From Phytohabitans kaempferiae (lineage in GTDB: Bacteria; Actinomycetota; Actinomycetes; Mycobacteriales; Micromonosporaceae): a DNA stretch of 64,000 nt. A program made the translations under genes and the position numbers. Positions 43,491-52,855 of this stretch are shown here, one piece after another. The stretch's first letter is position 1; every line of letters begins with the position of its first letter. The stretch is from positions 80,438 through 144,437 of the forward strand of contig NZ_JBHLUH010000074.1 in assembly GCF_042433955.1 (NCBI RefSeq). Direction: 5' to 3'. The notes under the pieces are model-generated. The model did no database searches. It saw only the letters and a program-made list of their open reading frames with translations, and had not been told where the DNA came from.

Positions 43491-45719
43491 TTGCGGCATT
43501 ACGTCCTGAAGGTCCACGGTCGTTGCGACCTCGCCTGCGATCACTGCTACGTCTACGAGCACGCCGACCAGACCTGGCGCACCAAGCCGCGCGCGATCAC
43601 CCCCGAGACCGTCCAGGCGGCCGCCAAGCGCATCGCCGAGCACGCGTCCACACACGGGCTGGCCGAAGTGCAGGTGATCCTGCATGGTGGCGAGCCGCTG
43701 CTGCTCGGGGCCGCGGGGCTCGACGCCGTGCTCGCCGACCTGCGCGCCGGCATCGGCCCGTCCGCCCGCCTCGACCTGCGCATGCAGTCCAACGGCGTAC
43801 TGCTCTCCACCGCGATCTGCGACGTCCTGCTCCGCCACGGCGTGCGGGTCGGCATCTCGCTCGACGGCGACCGCGCGGCAAACGACCGGCACCGCCGCTT
43901 CGCCTCCGGGGCGAGCAGCCACGCCCAGGTGCGCCGCGCCCTCGCGCTGCTGCGCCGGCCACGATACCGCCCGATCTACGCCGGCATCCTCTGCACCGTC
44001 GATCTCGCCAACGACCCCATCGGCGTGTACGAGGCGCTGCTCGCCGAGGATCCGCCGCGGATCGACCTTCTGCTGCCGCACGCGACCTGGGACCATCCGC
44101 CGCCGCGGCCGCCCGGAGACCCGACGCCATACGCCACTTGGCTGGCCCGCGTCCACGACCGGTGGAGTGCCGACGGGCGGCCGGTGCCGATCCGGCTCTT
44201 CGACTCGCTGACCTCGACCGTCCTCCGTGGACCCAGCGGCACCGAGGCGGTCGGGCTCGATCCGGCCGACGTGGTGGTCATCGAGACCGACGGCACCTGG
44301 GAGCAGGCCGACTCGCTGAAGACCGCGTACGACGGCGCCGCCCGCACCGGGCTCGACGTCTTCGCGCACAGCGTCGACGAGGTCGCCGGGCATCCGGGCA
44401 TCGCCGGGCGGCAGTCCGGGCTCGCCGGCGTCTGCGCGACCTGCCGCGCCTGCCCGGTGGTCGAGCGCTGCGGTGGTGGGCTCTTCGCCCACCGGCACAG
44501 GTCCGGCAGCGGCTTCGACAACCCCTCGGTCTACTGCGCCGACCTCAAGACCCTGATCGAGAGGGTGGACTGGAAGGCCGACAGCGCCAAGCCGGATCGC
44601 ATCCTCGACGACCTCGGCACGGGATACGGCGACGCGGCCTCGCTCGAGCGTCTGGTCGCGGCGCAGGTGCCCATCACCCGCGTACTGATGGCGCTGGTGG
44701 GCGAGACCGAGGCCGGCTCGTTCCCGTGGGAGCTGCTCCAGCGGGCGGAGAGCGCCGCGCCCGAGTCGGTGGCGGCCGTGCTCGCCCATCCGCACGTACG
44801 CACCTGGGCGGTGAGCTACCTCGACGGCCCCGACCGCGACGCCGACCGGCCGCACCTGGCCAGCATCGCCGCCGCCGCGGCCGTACTCGCCGGGCTGAGC
44901 GCGGAGATCGAGGTGCCGGCCCGGGGCGGGCGATTCCACCTGCCCGGCCTCGGCGCCTTCGGGCTCGGCACGCCGGCAGCGGGCACGGCGCGGCTGTCCA
45001 TTTCGGACGGCACGTTCGCGGTGGACGGCACGGCGCCGGAGTGGTTACCGGCCAAGCGGCTCGACCTCGGCGACCAGGCTGTCGCGATCGAGGACACCGA
45101 CCCGTACCGCGACTGCTACGAGTGGCCCGTCGACGGCCGTGCCGGTGACACCGCAGTCGCCTCGTGGCAGCGGCTGATGACCGCGGCCTGGCAGGGCATC
45201 CAGCGCGACGCGGCCGAGCAGGCGACCGCGGTGCGGCTCACCCTCCGCACGCTCGTACCGCTGGAGGTGGACGTCCGCGGCGAACTGCGCAGCGCCTCCA
45301 ACCGCAACGCCTTCGGCGCGGTCGCCGTCGCCCCGCCTGGCGACGGCGACGCCCTGGCGCTGCTGCTGGTGCACGAGGTCCAGCACGTCAAGCTGGGCGC
45401 GCTGCTCGACCTGTACGACCTGTTCGACCCGACCTACGCCGAGCTGCTGGAGGTGCCCTGGCGCCCGGTGCCGCGCCCGGTCGAGGCGGTGCTCCAGGGG
45501 GCGTACGCCCACCTGGCGGTCGCCGACGTCTGGCGCGCCCGCGCACTGCGCCCGAGCGCCGAGGCGGAGGCGGCCCGCGCGCACTTCCACCGCTACCGCG
45601 GCTGGGTCACCGACGCGATCGAGCGGCTGCGGGGGACCGGCGCGCTTACCGCGGAGGGGCGGCGCTTCACCGCCCGGATGCGCGAGACGGTGGAGTCGTG
45701 GCGCGACCCCCACGGCTGA
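43491..45719 (+). CDS. fxsB: FxsB radical SAM/SPASM maturase with fused HExxH domain
   Basis: A 742-residue maturase. Radical SAM motif CDLACDHC (Cys12, 16, 19) starts the first domain, followed by HGGEPLLLG. The SPASM-type auxiliary cluster region (about 305-350) has GVCATCRACPVVERCGGG and CADL. After a spacer, the C-terminal domain (about 500-742) carries HEVQH at 628-632 and a downstream candidate ligand in YAHLAVADVW (His674), the layout of alpha-ketoglutarate HExxH peptide beta-hydroxylases. Many fused forms have an inactivated domain; here the motif is intact. No ATG or GTG is available near the start, so TTG at 43491 (or an upstream CTG at 43479) must be used. Confidence 0.93.
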   Translation: MRHYVLKVHGRCDLACDHCYVYEHADQTWRTKPRAITPETVQAAAKRIAEHASTHGLAEVQVILHGGEPLLLGAAGLDAVLADLRAGIGPSARLDLRMQSNGVLLSTAICDVLLRHGVRVGISLDGDRAANDRHRRFASGASSHAQVRRALALLRRPRYRPIYAGILCTVDLANDPIGVYEALLAEDPPRIDLLLPHATWDHPPPRPPGDPTPYATWLARVHDRWSADGRPVPIRLFDSLTSTVLRGPSGTEAVGLDPADVVVIETDGTWEQADSLKTAYDGAARTGLDVFAHSVDEVAGHPGIAGRQSGLAGVCATCRACPVVERCGGGLFAHRHRSGSGFDNPSVYCADLKTLIERVDWKADSAKPDRILDDLGTGYGDAASLERLVAAQVPITRVLMALVGETEAGSFPWELLQRAESAAPESVAAVLAHPHVRTWAVSYLDGPDRDADRPHLASIAAAAAVLAGLSAEIEVPARGGRFHLPGLGAFGLGTPAAGTARLSISDGTFAVDGTAPEWLPAKRLDLGDQAVAIEDTDPYRDCYEWPVDGRAGDTAVASWQRLMTAAWQGIQRDAAEQATAVRLTLRTLVPLEVDVRGELRSASNRNAFGAVAVAPPGDGDALALLLVHEVQHVKLGALLDLYDLFDPTYAELLEVPWRPVPRPVEAVLQGAYAHLAVADVWRARALRPSAEAEAARAHFHRYRGWVTDAIERLRGTGALTAEGRRFTARMRETVESWRDPHG

Positions 45720-45763
45720 GCCCGGCCCCGACGAGCCGCTTTCCCGGTCGGTTAGCCGACGCG

Positions 45764-45777
45764 ACGGAATGTTCCGT
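45764..45777. promoter_or_regulatory. 14-base inverted repeat upstream of fxsC
   Basis: ACGGAA and TTCCGT form a perfect palindrome around TG in the 140-base gap after fxsB, the only sizeable gap in the locus. It could be an operator for the fxsC-fxsC-fxsT half. Position only. Confidence 0.4.
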
Positions 45778-45859
45778 TGTCCTTCGGCTTACGGATACTG
45801 GCCGAGACTTCCTACGATGTTGGTTCGCGACGCATTCCGACGGCCGGGAGAGCAGCACC

Positions 45860-46522
45860 TTGACGGCATCAGGAGGGAACGCCCATTCCCGTCGCCCTCC
45901 CGTGTTCTTCCTCAGCTACGCCCACGGAAACCAGCAGTTCCTGGAGTCGGGATACGAGGCCGACCGCTACGTGCTGGAGCTCTACAAGGAGCTGTCGGGC
46001 AACGTCGCCGAGCTGGTCGGCCGGCTCCCGGGCTGGTCTCCCGGGTTCATGGACCGGAGCATGGACGGCAGCCAGCGGTGGACGCCGGAGCTGCTGCGCG
46101 CCGCGGCGACCTGCCAGGTCTTCGTACCGTTGATCTCACCGTCGCTACTGACCAGCAGATGGTGCGCGATGGAGTGGGACCTGTTCTCCCGGCGGCGGAT
46201 CGACAGCGGCGACGGCCGCACGGAGACCGCGATCCTCCCGGTCGCCTGGGCGCCCACCGACTTCGCCTCGCTTCCGCGCGTCGTGCGGGAGGTCCAGTTC
46301 TTCTCGCCCCTGCCGTTGCCCGACCTCGACTATGCCGCGCAGTACCAGCAGGAGGGCGTGGTCGGCCTGCACAAGCTCAGCCTCCACACCACCTACCGGG
46401 CGGTGGTCTGGCGTCTCGCGCAGCGCATCGTCGCGATCTCCCGGGCGCACCGGGTCGAGCCGTTGGACGACCTGCCCGAGCCCGCGGAGCTTCGCGATGT
46501 CTTTCGGGAGGAGGGCGCATGA
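45860..46522 (+). CDS. fxsC: TIR-like protein FxsC (first copy)
   Basis: A 220-residue TIR-like protein of the FxSxx system with the opening strand and turn PPVFFLSYAHGNQQFL. Then come QVFVPLISPSLLTSRWCAMEW, given in halves as QVFVPLISPSLL and TSRWCAMEW, and VGLHKLSLHTTYR. The fold resembles Toll/interleukin receptor domains, which in other systems bind or cleave NAD; whether this branch has activity is unknown. The start is taken at TTG 45860, with GGGAGAG upstream; GTG at 45902 is the alternative. Its end overlaps the second fxsC gene (ATGA). Confidence 0.85.
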   Translation: MTASGGNAHSRRPPVFFLSYAHGNQQFLESGYEADRYVLELYKELSGNVAELVGRLPGWSPGFMDRSMDGSQRWTPELLRAAATCQVFVPLISPSLLTSRWCAMEWDLFSRRRIDSGDGRTETAILPVAWAPTDFASLPRVVREVQFFSPLPLPDLDYAAQYQQEGVVGLHKLSLHTTYRAVVWRLAQRIVAISRAHRVEPLDDLPEPAELRDVFREEGA

Positions 46523-47790
46523 CGGAGGCGGGCGGCGCCGCGAACGGGCGCGGGACGTACTTCTTCCTCAGCTACGCCCATTCGGCGCCCATGCCGGAGG
46601 ATCCCCGCGGCCAGGAGCTCCGCACCGACACCGACGTGTGGGTGGAGGTCTTCTTCAAAGACCTCTCCGGCGAGGTGCTCCGGCGCGCCCGGCCGTCGAC
46701 GGGCATGGAGATCGGCTTCCTCGACCAGCAGGTGCCTCCCGGCGCCGACTGGAAGGCCGCGCTCGCCGACGCGCTCGGCGGCGCGCAGGTCTTCGTGCCG
46801 CTCTACTCGCCCGACTATTTCAGCCGTTCGTGGTCGATGCGGGAGCGTGAGTCGTTCGCCGAGCGCCTGGCCGCCTCCGGCGCCGCGCACACCGGCGGCC
46901 GGATCCTGCCGGTGCTCTGGACCCCGGTCCCGCCCTGGGACGAGACGCCGGAGATCGGTCCGGAGATCGGGCGGGCGCTGGAGCTGGGCGCCGACACCCC
47001 AGAGTATGCGGACAACGGCATGCGCGCGCTGTGCATGCTGTCGCTCTACCGCGACCCCTACCGCCGGCTGACCGAACGGTTGGCGGACCGGATCGTGGAG
47101 CTGGCCGAGCAGTCGCCGGTCGAGCCGTCCCTGGCGCCCGCCCTCGACCACGTGGTCGTGGAGCCGGTCGCCGCGAGCCGCGAGACGGGTACGGCGTTCA
47201 TCGTGGCGGTGGCCGCACCGACCGATGTGGACCATCCCGAGGGGCGCGCCGCGCGGGGCTACGGGCCGGACAGCACGCAGTGGCGACCGTTCGCCGGGCG
47301 GCAGGCACTGCCGGTCGCCGACTACGCCGTCAGCACTGCCGAGCGGCTCGGGCTCCAGGCGCGCGCCGAGTCCTACGCGGACGGCTCGGGGCTGTTCGCG
47401 CAGGCGCCCGGCGTGCTGCTCGTCGACCCCTGGGTCGTGGAGGCACCGGGCGGTCAACAGGCCCTCCGCGCGGCCACAAAGGACCTTCCGGAGTGGGTCG
47501 TGCCGCTGGTGATCGCCGACCGCGACGACCCTCAGTACGCCGCGCGCGGCGCCCAACTGGCCGACGACGTGGTGGCTATGCTCCGGAAGGCCGGCATGCC
47601 GCACGCCAAGCGGGTGACCCAGGTGGAGGAGTTCGTGGACATCATGCCGAGCGTGGTCGACGAGGGACGCCGGCAGTACCTCCGGCGCGCCCCGGTCTAT
47701 CCGCCGGCCGGCCCGTCCACCGAGCGGCCGAGCCTGCGGCCGACCACCACAGCGACGCCCATAGAGTCCGGGAAGCAGACCAATGACTGA
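46519..47790 (+). CDS. fxsC: TIR-like protein FxsC with C-terminal extension (second copy)
   Basis: A 423-residue FxSxx-system protein. The N-terminal TIR-like half begins GTYFFLSYAHSAPMP, continues with QVFVPLYSPDYFSRSWSMRE and ends near ALCMLSLYRDPYRRL. The C-terminal half (about 215-390) is the FxsC-specific domain (TAFIVAVAAPTDVDH, GVLLVDPWVVEAPGG). It is longer than the first copy and related to it, giving a tandem pair. Translated through an ATGA overlap with the first copy, and its own end overlaps fxsT by 8 bases. Confidence 0.88.
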   Translation: MTEAGGAANGRGTYFFLSYAHSAPMPEDPRGQELRTDTDVWVEVFFKDLSGEVLRRARPSTGMEIGFLDQQVPPGADWKAALADALGGAQVFVPLYSPDYFSRSWSMRERESFAERLAASGAAHTGGRILPVLWTPVPPWDETPEIGPEIGRALELGADTPEYADNGMRALCMLSLYRDPYRRLTERLADRIVELAEQSPVEPSLAPALDHVVVEPVAASRETGTAFIVAVAAPTDVDHPEGRAARGYGPDSTQWRPFAGRQALPVADYAVSTAERLGLQARAESYADGSGLFAQAPGVLLVDPWVVEAPGGQQALRAATKDLPEWVVPLVIADRDDPQYAARGAQLADDVVAMLRKAGMPHAKRVTQVEEFVDIMPSVVDEGRRQYLRRAPVYPPAGPSTERPSLRPTTTATPIESGKQTND

Positions 47791-50700
47791 GACAGGCGCC
47801 GGCCGGATCGTCACGTTCTACTCGTACAAGGGCGGCACCGGGCGCACCATGGCACTGGCCAATGTGGCCTGGATCCTGGCCGCCAACGGCAAGCGCGTGC
47901 TCGTCGCCGACTGGGATCTGGAGTCGCCCGGCCTGCACCGCTTCTTCAAGCCGTTCCTCGACCCGGAGACGGTCCGCGGCTCGTCCGGCATCGTGGATCT
48001 CATCCGTACGTACGAGTGGGAGACCACGCGCGACACTCCCCGCCCGGAGCGGTGGCACGAGGAGTACGCGAAGGTGGGGCGGCACGCGTTCTCCGTGGCC
48101 TGGCCGTTTCCCGACGGCGGCACACTCGACTTCCTCTCCGCCGGGCTGCAAAACCAGGACTACGCGGTATCGGTGATCGGGCTCGACTGGGACACGTTCT
48201 GGGACCGCCTCGGCGGCGCGCAGTTCTTCGACGCACTGCGTGAGGACATGCGGCGCCACTACGACTACACCTTGATCGACAGCCGCACCGGGCTGAGTGA
48301 CGTGGCGGACATCTGCACGGTCCACCTGCCGGACACGCTCGTCGACTGCTTCACCCTCAGCGACCAGGGAATCCTCGGCGCGGCGCACGTGGCGCACACC
48401 GTGCAGACGCGATACAACGCGCGCAACAGCCGGCAGCGGCCGATCCGCGTGCTGCCCGTGCCGATGCGGGTCGACCAGGCCGAGAACGACAAGGCGAACG
48501 CGGGGCGGCTGCTCGCCCGGAGCCAGTTCGCCGGACTGCCCACCGGGATGACCGACGAGCAGCGCCGCCGGTACTGGGCCGCGGTCGAGGTGCCCTACCA
48601 GACCTACTACGCGTACGAGGAGATGCTGGCGACCTTCGGCGACGATCCCAACTCGCCGCGCCTGCTGCTCTCCGCGTACGAGCGGCTCACCTCGTACATC
48701 ACGGACGGGGATGTCACCGGGCTGCCGCCGATGGACGATGCGGAACGGCTGCGCGAGGTGGCCCGCTTCACCCGAAAGCCACCGGAGCAGGTCGAGGAGG
48801 AGATCGTCCTTCGGTACGCGCCGGCCGACCAGGTCTGGGCCGAGTGGGTCGAGTGGGTTCTCGGCGTGGTCGGCGTGCGGGTGGTCGAACCGGGGGAGGC
48901 CGAAGCCGGCGGCAACGCGCCGCGCGCCCTCGCCATCGTCTCGACGCCGCAGCCGGGGCTGCTCACCACGCGCGACCGGACCGCCGCCCGGCAGCCGCTC
49001 GTCGTTTATGTCGCGGACGCGCGCCCGCTGCTGGACATCCCGGCGGAGGCGTCCGCCAGCATCGCCGGCCGGGACGAGCAGGCCGCGGCGGAGCGGATAA
49101 TGCGTCTGCTCGGCCGCCCCATCGGCCTGGTCGGCGACGCGATCGCGGGTTCGGTGCGCTATCCCCGCACCGAGCCGGCGATCTTCCAGGCGCCGGTGCG
49201 CAACGCCCGGTTCACCGGTCGGGAAGAGGAGCTGCGCGCGCTGCGCGCCCGGCTCAAGGCCGGTCGCAGCGCCGTCGTGCTGCCGGTCACCCTGCAGGGC
49301 ATGGGCGGTGTCGGCAAGACCCAGGTGGCGATGGAGTACGTGCACCGGTTCCGCTCCGCGTACGACATCGTGTGGTGGATCCCCGCCGACCAGCCCCAGT
49401 TCATCGACGCCTCCCTGGCCGACCTCGGTGTGGCGATGTCCGTGCCGCTGGGCGCCACCGCGGCCGACACGGCGAAGGCGACGTTGGAGGCGCTCAAGCG
49501 CCGCGACCGCTGGCTGATCGTCTTCGACAACGCGGAAGACATCGAGCAGGTCGACCGCTTCCGGCCACAGGGCAACGGCCACGTACTGATCACCTCCCGC
49601 AACGAGGGGTGGGCCAACCGCACCGATTCGGTGCCGATCGACGTCTTCCAGCGCCACGAGAGCGTCGCTCACCTCCTCGACCGGCTCCCCACCGCGTCGC
49701 GGGACGACGCCGACCAGATCGCGGAGGCGCTGAGCGACCTGCCGATCGCCGTCGCCAACGCGGGCGCCTGGCTCGCCGAGACCGGCACGCCCGTCGCGGA
49801 GTACCTGGCCCAGCTGGAGCGGGGCGGCGTCGGTGGCGAGGCCGCGTGGAGGCAGACCTGGGACCTGTCGCTCGACCGGCTGAGCGATCAGTCGCCGGGC
49901 GCGTACCGGCTCCTCCAGCTCTGCTCGGTGCTCGCCTCGGAGATCGCGCTCGACCTGGTCTACAGCGACGAGATGGCCTCCGCGATCACGCCGTACGACC
50001 AGTCGGTCTCCGAGCGGCAGATGCTCGCCTCGCTGGTCCAGAAGATCAACCGGCTCGCTCTGCTCAAAGTGGACACGCACGCCCGGCAGATCCACGTGCA
50101 CCGGCTGATCCAGGCCGCCGTGCGCGACCGGATGACCTCGCAGGAGCGGGCCGAGGCCCGGCACGAGGTACACCTCGTACTCGCCCGATCAAAGCCGGGC
50201 GGCGACGTCGACAACCCGGAAAACTGGCCGCGGCTGCGGATGATCTGGCCACACCTGGCCGTCTCGGCGGCCGTGAGCTGCCAGGACGAGCAAGTGCGGC
50301 AGTTGCTCATCGACCGGCTGCGCTACCTGTGGCGCCGCGGCGACCTTGAGCAGGGGATCCGCTTCGGGCACGACATCGAGACCAAGTGGTCCCGCCTGCG
50401 GGCGGACGACCCGGAGTTCAGCCCGGGGAGCGCGCCCGGCCAGGCGCTGTACCGGCAGTTGCTGCATCTCCGCTTCCACGTCGCGAACGTGCTCTGGTCC
50501 CAAGGCGAGTTCGGCGAGGCCCGCCGGATCGACGAGGAGGTGTACGCCAAGCAGGTCGAGCTGCTCGGGGCGGAGCACCCGCACGCCCTCATGACGGCGG
50601 GCAGCCTCGCCAGCAACCTGCGTGGCCAGGGGCGCTACGCCGAGGCTCTGCCGATGGACCGGGACACGCACGCCGCCTGGGTCCGCGTGTTCGGCGACGA

Positions 50701-51655
50701 CTACTCACGCACGCTCGCGGCGGCGAACAACCTGGCCACCACGTACCGTCTGGTGGGCGACTTCCGGGCGGCCCGCGACCTCGACCACGAGGTGTACGAG
50801 CGGCGGCAGGTGGTGCTCGGCGAGGACAACCCGTACACCCGCCACTCCGCCTCCCAACTCGCCCGTGACCTGCGCGAGGCCGGCGAGTACGAGCGGTCGT
50901 ACGCCATGCTCGAGCAGGTGTTCGAGGCGTTCCGCAAAGACGCGCGGTTCGGTCCGGACGCGCTGGACACACTCAAGGCGCAGGCCAACCTCGCCGTGTC
51001 GCTCCGTAGCATCGGCCGGGGCGGCCAGGCGGCGCGGTTGCTCGACGACGCGTACGAGCGGCTGCGTGACCTGTTCGGACAGTCCAACCAGGACACTCTC
51101 GCCTGCCGGCTCAGCCGCGCGGCCACGCTCGTGGTCATCGGTGACAAGGAGCGGGGTACGCAGGAGGCTAGGACGGTCCTCGCCGTGTACCGGGAGCGGT
51201 TCGGCCCGGCGCACCCGCACGCCATCGTGTGCCTCAACAACATGTCCGGCGCCGCACGGATGTCCGGTGCCGCGGAGGAGGCCCGCGACCTGGCGACCGA
51301 GGCCGCCGAGCAGTTCGAGAAGGTGCTCGGCGAAGAGCACCCGTACACGCTCGCGGCCCGGATGAACCAGGCGATCTGCCTCGTCGAGGTGGGAGACGGG
51401 GCGAAGGCGCGCGACCTGCTGCGGGTGACGGCGCTGCGGATGGCCGAGGCGCTCGGTGCCGACCATCCCGACACGCTGAGCTGCCAGACCCACCTGGCGG
51501 TCGTTTCGCGTCGGCTCGACGAGCCGGGAGCGGCGGGCACCTACGCGCGAGCGCTGGAGCGGCTGGCCGGCGTGCTCGGCACCGACCACCCGATCGTCAC
51601 GGCGCTGCGGGAAGGGCAGCTCGTATACCGGGTGCTCGACCCGCACCCGTTCTGA
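47783..51655 (+). CDS. fxsT: FxsT: ParA-like, STAND/NB-ARC and TPR protein
   Basis: A 1290-residue multi-domain protein. The N-terminal 270 or so residues are a ParA/MinD-like ATPase, FYSYKGGTGRTMALANVAW, with arginine (Arg21) in place of the usual P-loop lysine (KGGxGKT). The middle is a STAND/NB-ARC NTPase: GMGGVGKTQVAMEY at about 503-516, RWLIVFDNAED (Walker B), HVLITSRNEGW. The C-terminal about 400 residues are tetratricopeptide repeats (NLATTYRLVGDFRAARDLD, LAVSLRSIGRGGQAARLL). STAND proteins are signal-controlled switches. It forms the regulatory component of the triceptide locus. Confidence 0.93.
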   Translation: MTETGAGRIVTFYSYKGGTGRTMALANVAWILAANGKRVLVADWDLESPGLHRFFKPFLDPETVRGSSGIVDLIRTYEWETTRDTPRPERWHEEYAKVGRHAFSVAWPFPDGGTLDFLSAGLQNQDYAVSVIGLDWDTFWDRLGGAQFFDALREDMRRHYDYTLIDSRTGLSDVADICTVHLPDTLVDCFTLSDQGILGAAHVAHTVQTRYNARNSRQRPIRVLPVPMRVDQAENDKANAGRLLARSQFAGLPTGMTDEQRRRYWAAVEVPYQTYYAYEEMLATFGDDPNSPRLLLSAYERLTSYITDGDVTGLPPMDDAERLREVARFTRKPPEQVEEEIVLRYAPADQVWAEWVEWVLGVVGVRVVEPGEAEAGGNAPRALAIVSTPQPGLLTTRDRTAARQPLVVYVADARPLLDIPAEASASIAGRDEQAAAERIMRLLGRPIGLVGDAIAGSVRYPRTEPAIFQAPVRNARFTGREEELRALRARLKAGRSAVVLPVTLQGMGGVGKTQVAMEYVHRFRSAYDIVWWIPADQPQFIDASLADLGVAMSVPLGATAADTAKATLEALKRRDRWLIVFDNAEDIEQVDRFRPQGNGHVLITSRNEGWANRTDSVPIDVFQRHESVAHLLDRLPTASRDDADQIAEALSDLPIAVANAGAWLAETGTPVAEYLAQLERGGVGGEAAWRQTWDLSLDRLSDQSPGAYRLLQLCSVLASEIALDLVYSDEMASAITPYDQSVSERQMLASLVQKINRLALLKVDTHARQIHVHRLIQAAVRDRMTSQERAEARHEVHLVLARSKPGGDVDNPENWPRLRMIWPHLAVSAAVSCQDEQVRQLLIDRLRYLWRRGDLEQGIRFGHDIETKWSRLRADDPEFSPGSAPGQALYRQLLHLRFHVANVLWSQGEFGEARRIDEEVYAKQVELLGAEHPHALMTAGSLASNLRGQGRYAEALPMDRDTHAAWVRVFGDDYSRTLAAANNLATTYRLVGDFRAARDLDHEVYERRQVVLGEDNPYTRHSASQLARDLREAGEYERSYAMLEQVFEAFRKDARFGPDALDTLKAQANLAVSLRSIGRGGQAARLLDDAYERLRDLFGQSNQDTLACRLSRAATLVVIGDKERGTQEARTVLAVYRERFGPAHPHAIVCLNNMSGAARMSGAAEEARDLATEAAEQFEKVLGEEHPYTLAARMNQAICLVEVGDGAKARDLLRVTALRMAEALGADHPDTLSCQTHLAVVSRRLDEPGAAGTYARALERLAGVLGTDHPIVTALREGQLVYRVLDPHPF

Positions 51656-52556
51656 TCGTCGCGCCGGCGGTGTCGGTCAGCCAGGCCAGCATCGCCGGCA
51701 GGATCTCCACCGCGGCGAAGTGCCCGACGCCGGGCTGCACCTGGATCTCCGCGCCGGGGATCCGGGCCGCCAGCCAGCGCGTGTGCGCCACCGGCGAAAA
51801 CTGGTCGTTGGTGCCGTGCCAGAGCCGCACCGGCACGCGGATCGTGGCCGGGTCGAAGCCCCAGCCGCGCCGGAAGGCCAGTGCGTCGTCGATCCATCCC
51901 TCGGCGCCGAGGCGCACGGCCTCAGCCCAGCTTTCGGCCAGCTGACGGCGCATCGCGACGTTGTCGACGACCCGCCGGTCTGGGCCGCTGAGCTCCTTTT
52001 CCAGGAAGGCGATCTGGCTTTCCGGGTCGCGCCGCAGTCGGTCGGCCTGGCTCGTGAGGCTGGCCATCAGCGCCCGGTGCCCGAGGTCGGCCAGCTGGTA
52101 TTCGTCCATGTTGGACTCACCCATGCCGCCGTACCAGTCAAGGCCGGGCGCGTCGGCGGGAGCGAGGCTCACGAGCACGGCCGCACGGTTGACCCGGTCG
52201 GGCAGTGAGGCGGCGACCGCGAGCGCGTGTGGCCCACCTCCGGAGCGCCCCACGACGGCGAACCGGTCGAGGTCCAACGCGTCGGCGATGGCCCGGACGT
52301 CGGCGGCCGCGTCGACCACGCGACGCCCCTTGCGGCGGTCGGAGGCGCCGTAACCGGGCCGGTCGTAGCAGATCAGCCGCACGCCCAGCCGGTGCAGAAC
52401 GATGCCGCGCGGCTTGATGCCGCCGCGGCTGCCGGGGGTGCCGTGCATGAGGAAGACAGGCAGTCCGTCGGGGGCGCCGGTCTCTTCGACAGCCAAGCGA
52501 TATCCGTCGGGAGTCGAGATCGTGATCGTCTCCCGGGATGCTCGCTCCCCGACCAC
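51597..52556 (-). CDS. Alpha/beta hydrolase
   Basis: A 319-residue hydrolase with oxyanion-hole HGTPGSRGG, nucleophile elbow VVGRSGGGPHALA and C-terminal His in PGVGHFAAVE. The third residue, Asp, lies in LWHGTNDQFSP. The substrate is not indicated. The GTG start at 52556 is the longest credible one. Its 3' end overlaps the convergent fxsT end by 59 bases, so it is not part of that operon. Confidence 0.88.
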   Translation of the reverse strand: MVGERASRETITISTPDGYRLAVEETGAPDGLPVFLMHGTPGSRGGIKPRGIVLHRLGVRLICYDRPGYGASDRRKGRRVVDAAADVRAIADALDLDRFAVVGRSGGGPHALAVAASLPDRVNRAAVLVSLAPADAPGLDWYGGMGESNMDEYQLADLGHRALMASLTSQADRLRRDPESQIAFLEKELSGPDRRVVDNVAMRRQLAESWAEAVRLGAEGWIDDALAFRRGWGFDPATIRVPVRLWHGTNDQFSPVAHTRWLAARIPGAEIQVQPGVGHFAAVEILPAMLAWLTDTAGATIRTGAGRAPGIRAALPAAP

Positions 52557-52855
52557 GCCCGCCTCCTACCATTACTGATTCAGGCCGGATAAATCACCAC
52601 AAGCTACCCCGAAACAACTCGCTACAACCTACCAGCCTCTCTGATACAGGAACGATCGCCGCCCGATGGCGGAAAGTCCAGCGTATCCCCGACGAGAGTC
52701 GGTTTCACTTGGCCGAACGTCGATATTCCCAGGTCGCGAAGCGCGTCGTACCTCGGCCCGGAAGCCGACCGTGGTGGCCCGAGATCGTTTCGGTGCAGGC
52801 TGGCGGGGGTGTCGGTCGAGCGACCGATGTGGAGTCGGATATCGGACACGGTGGA
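52557..52855. other. Intergenic region, lower GC, with small hairpin
   Basis: No gene is seen. The stretch is less GC-rich than its neighbours. A perfect 7-base inverted repeat (TCGGTCG-AG-CGACCGA, 52812-52827) lies about 30 bases after the end of the minus-strand dehydrogenase and may act as a terminator. Confidence 0.5.
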
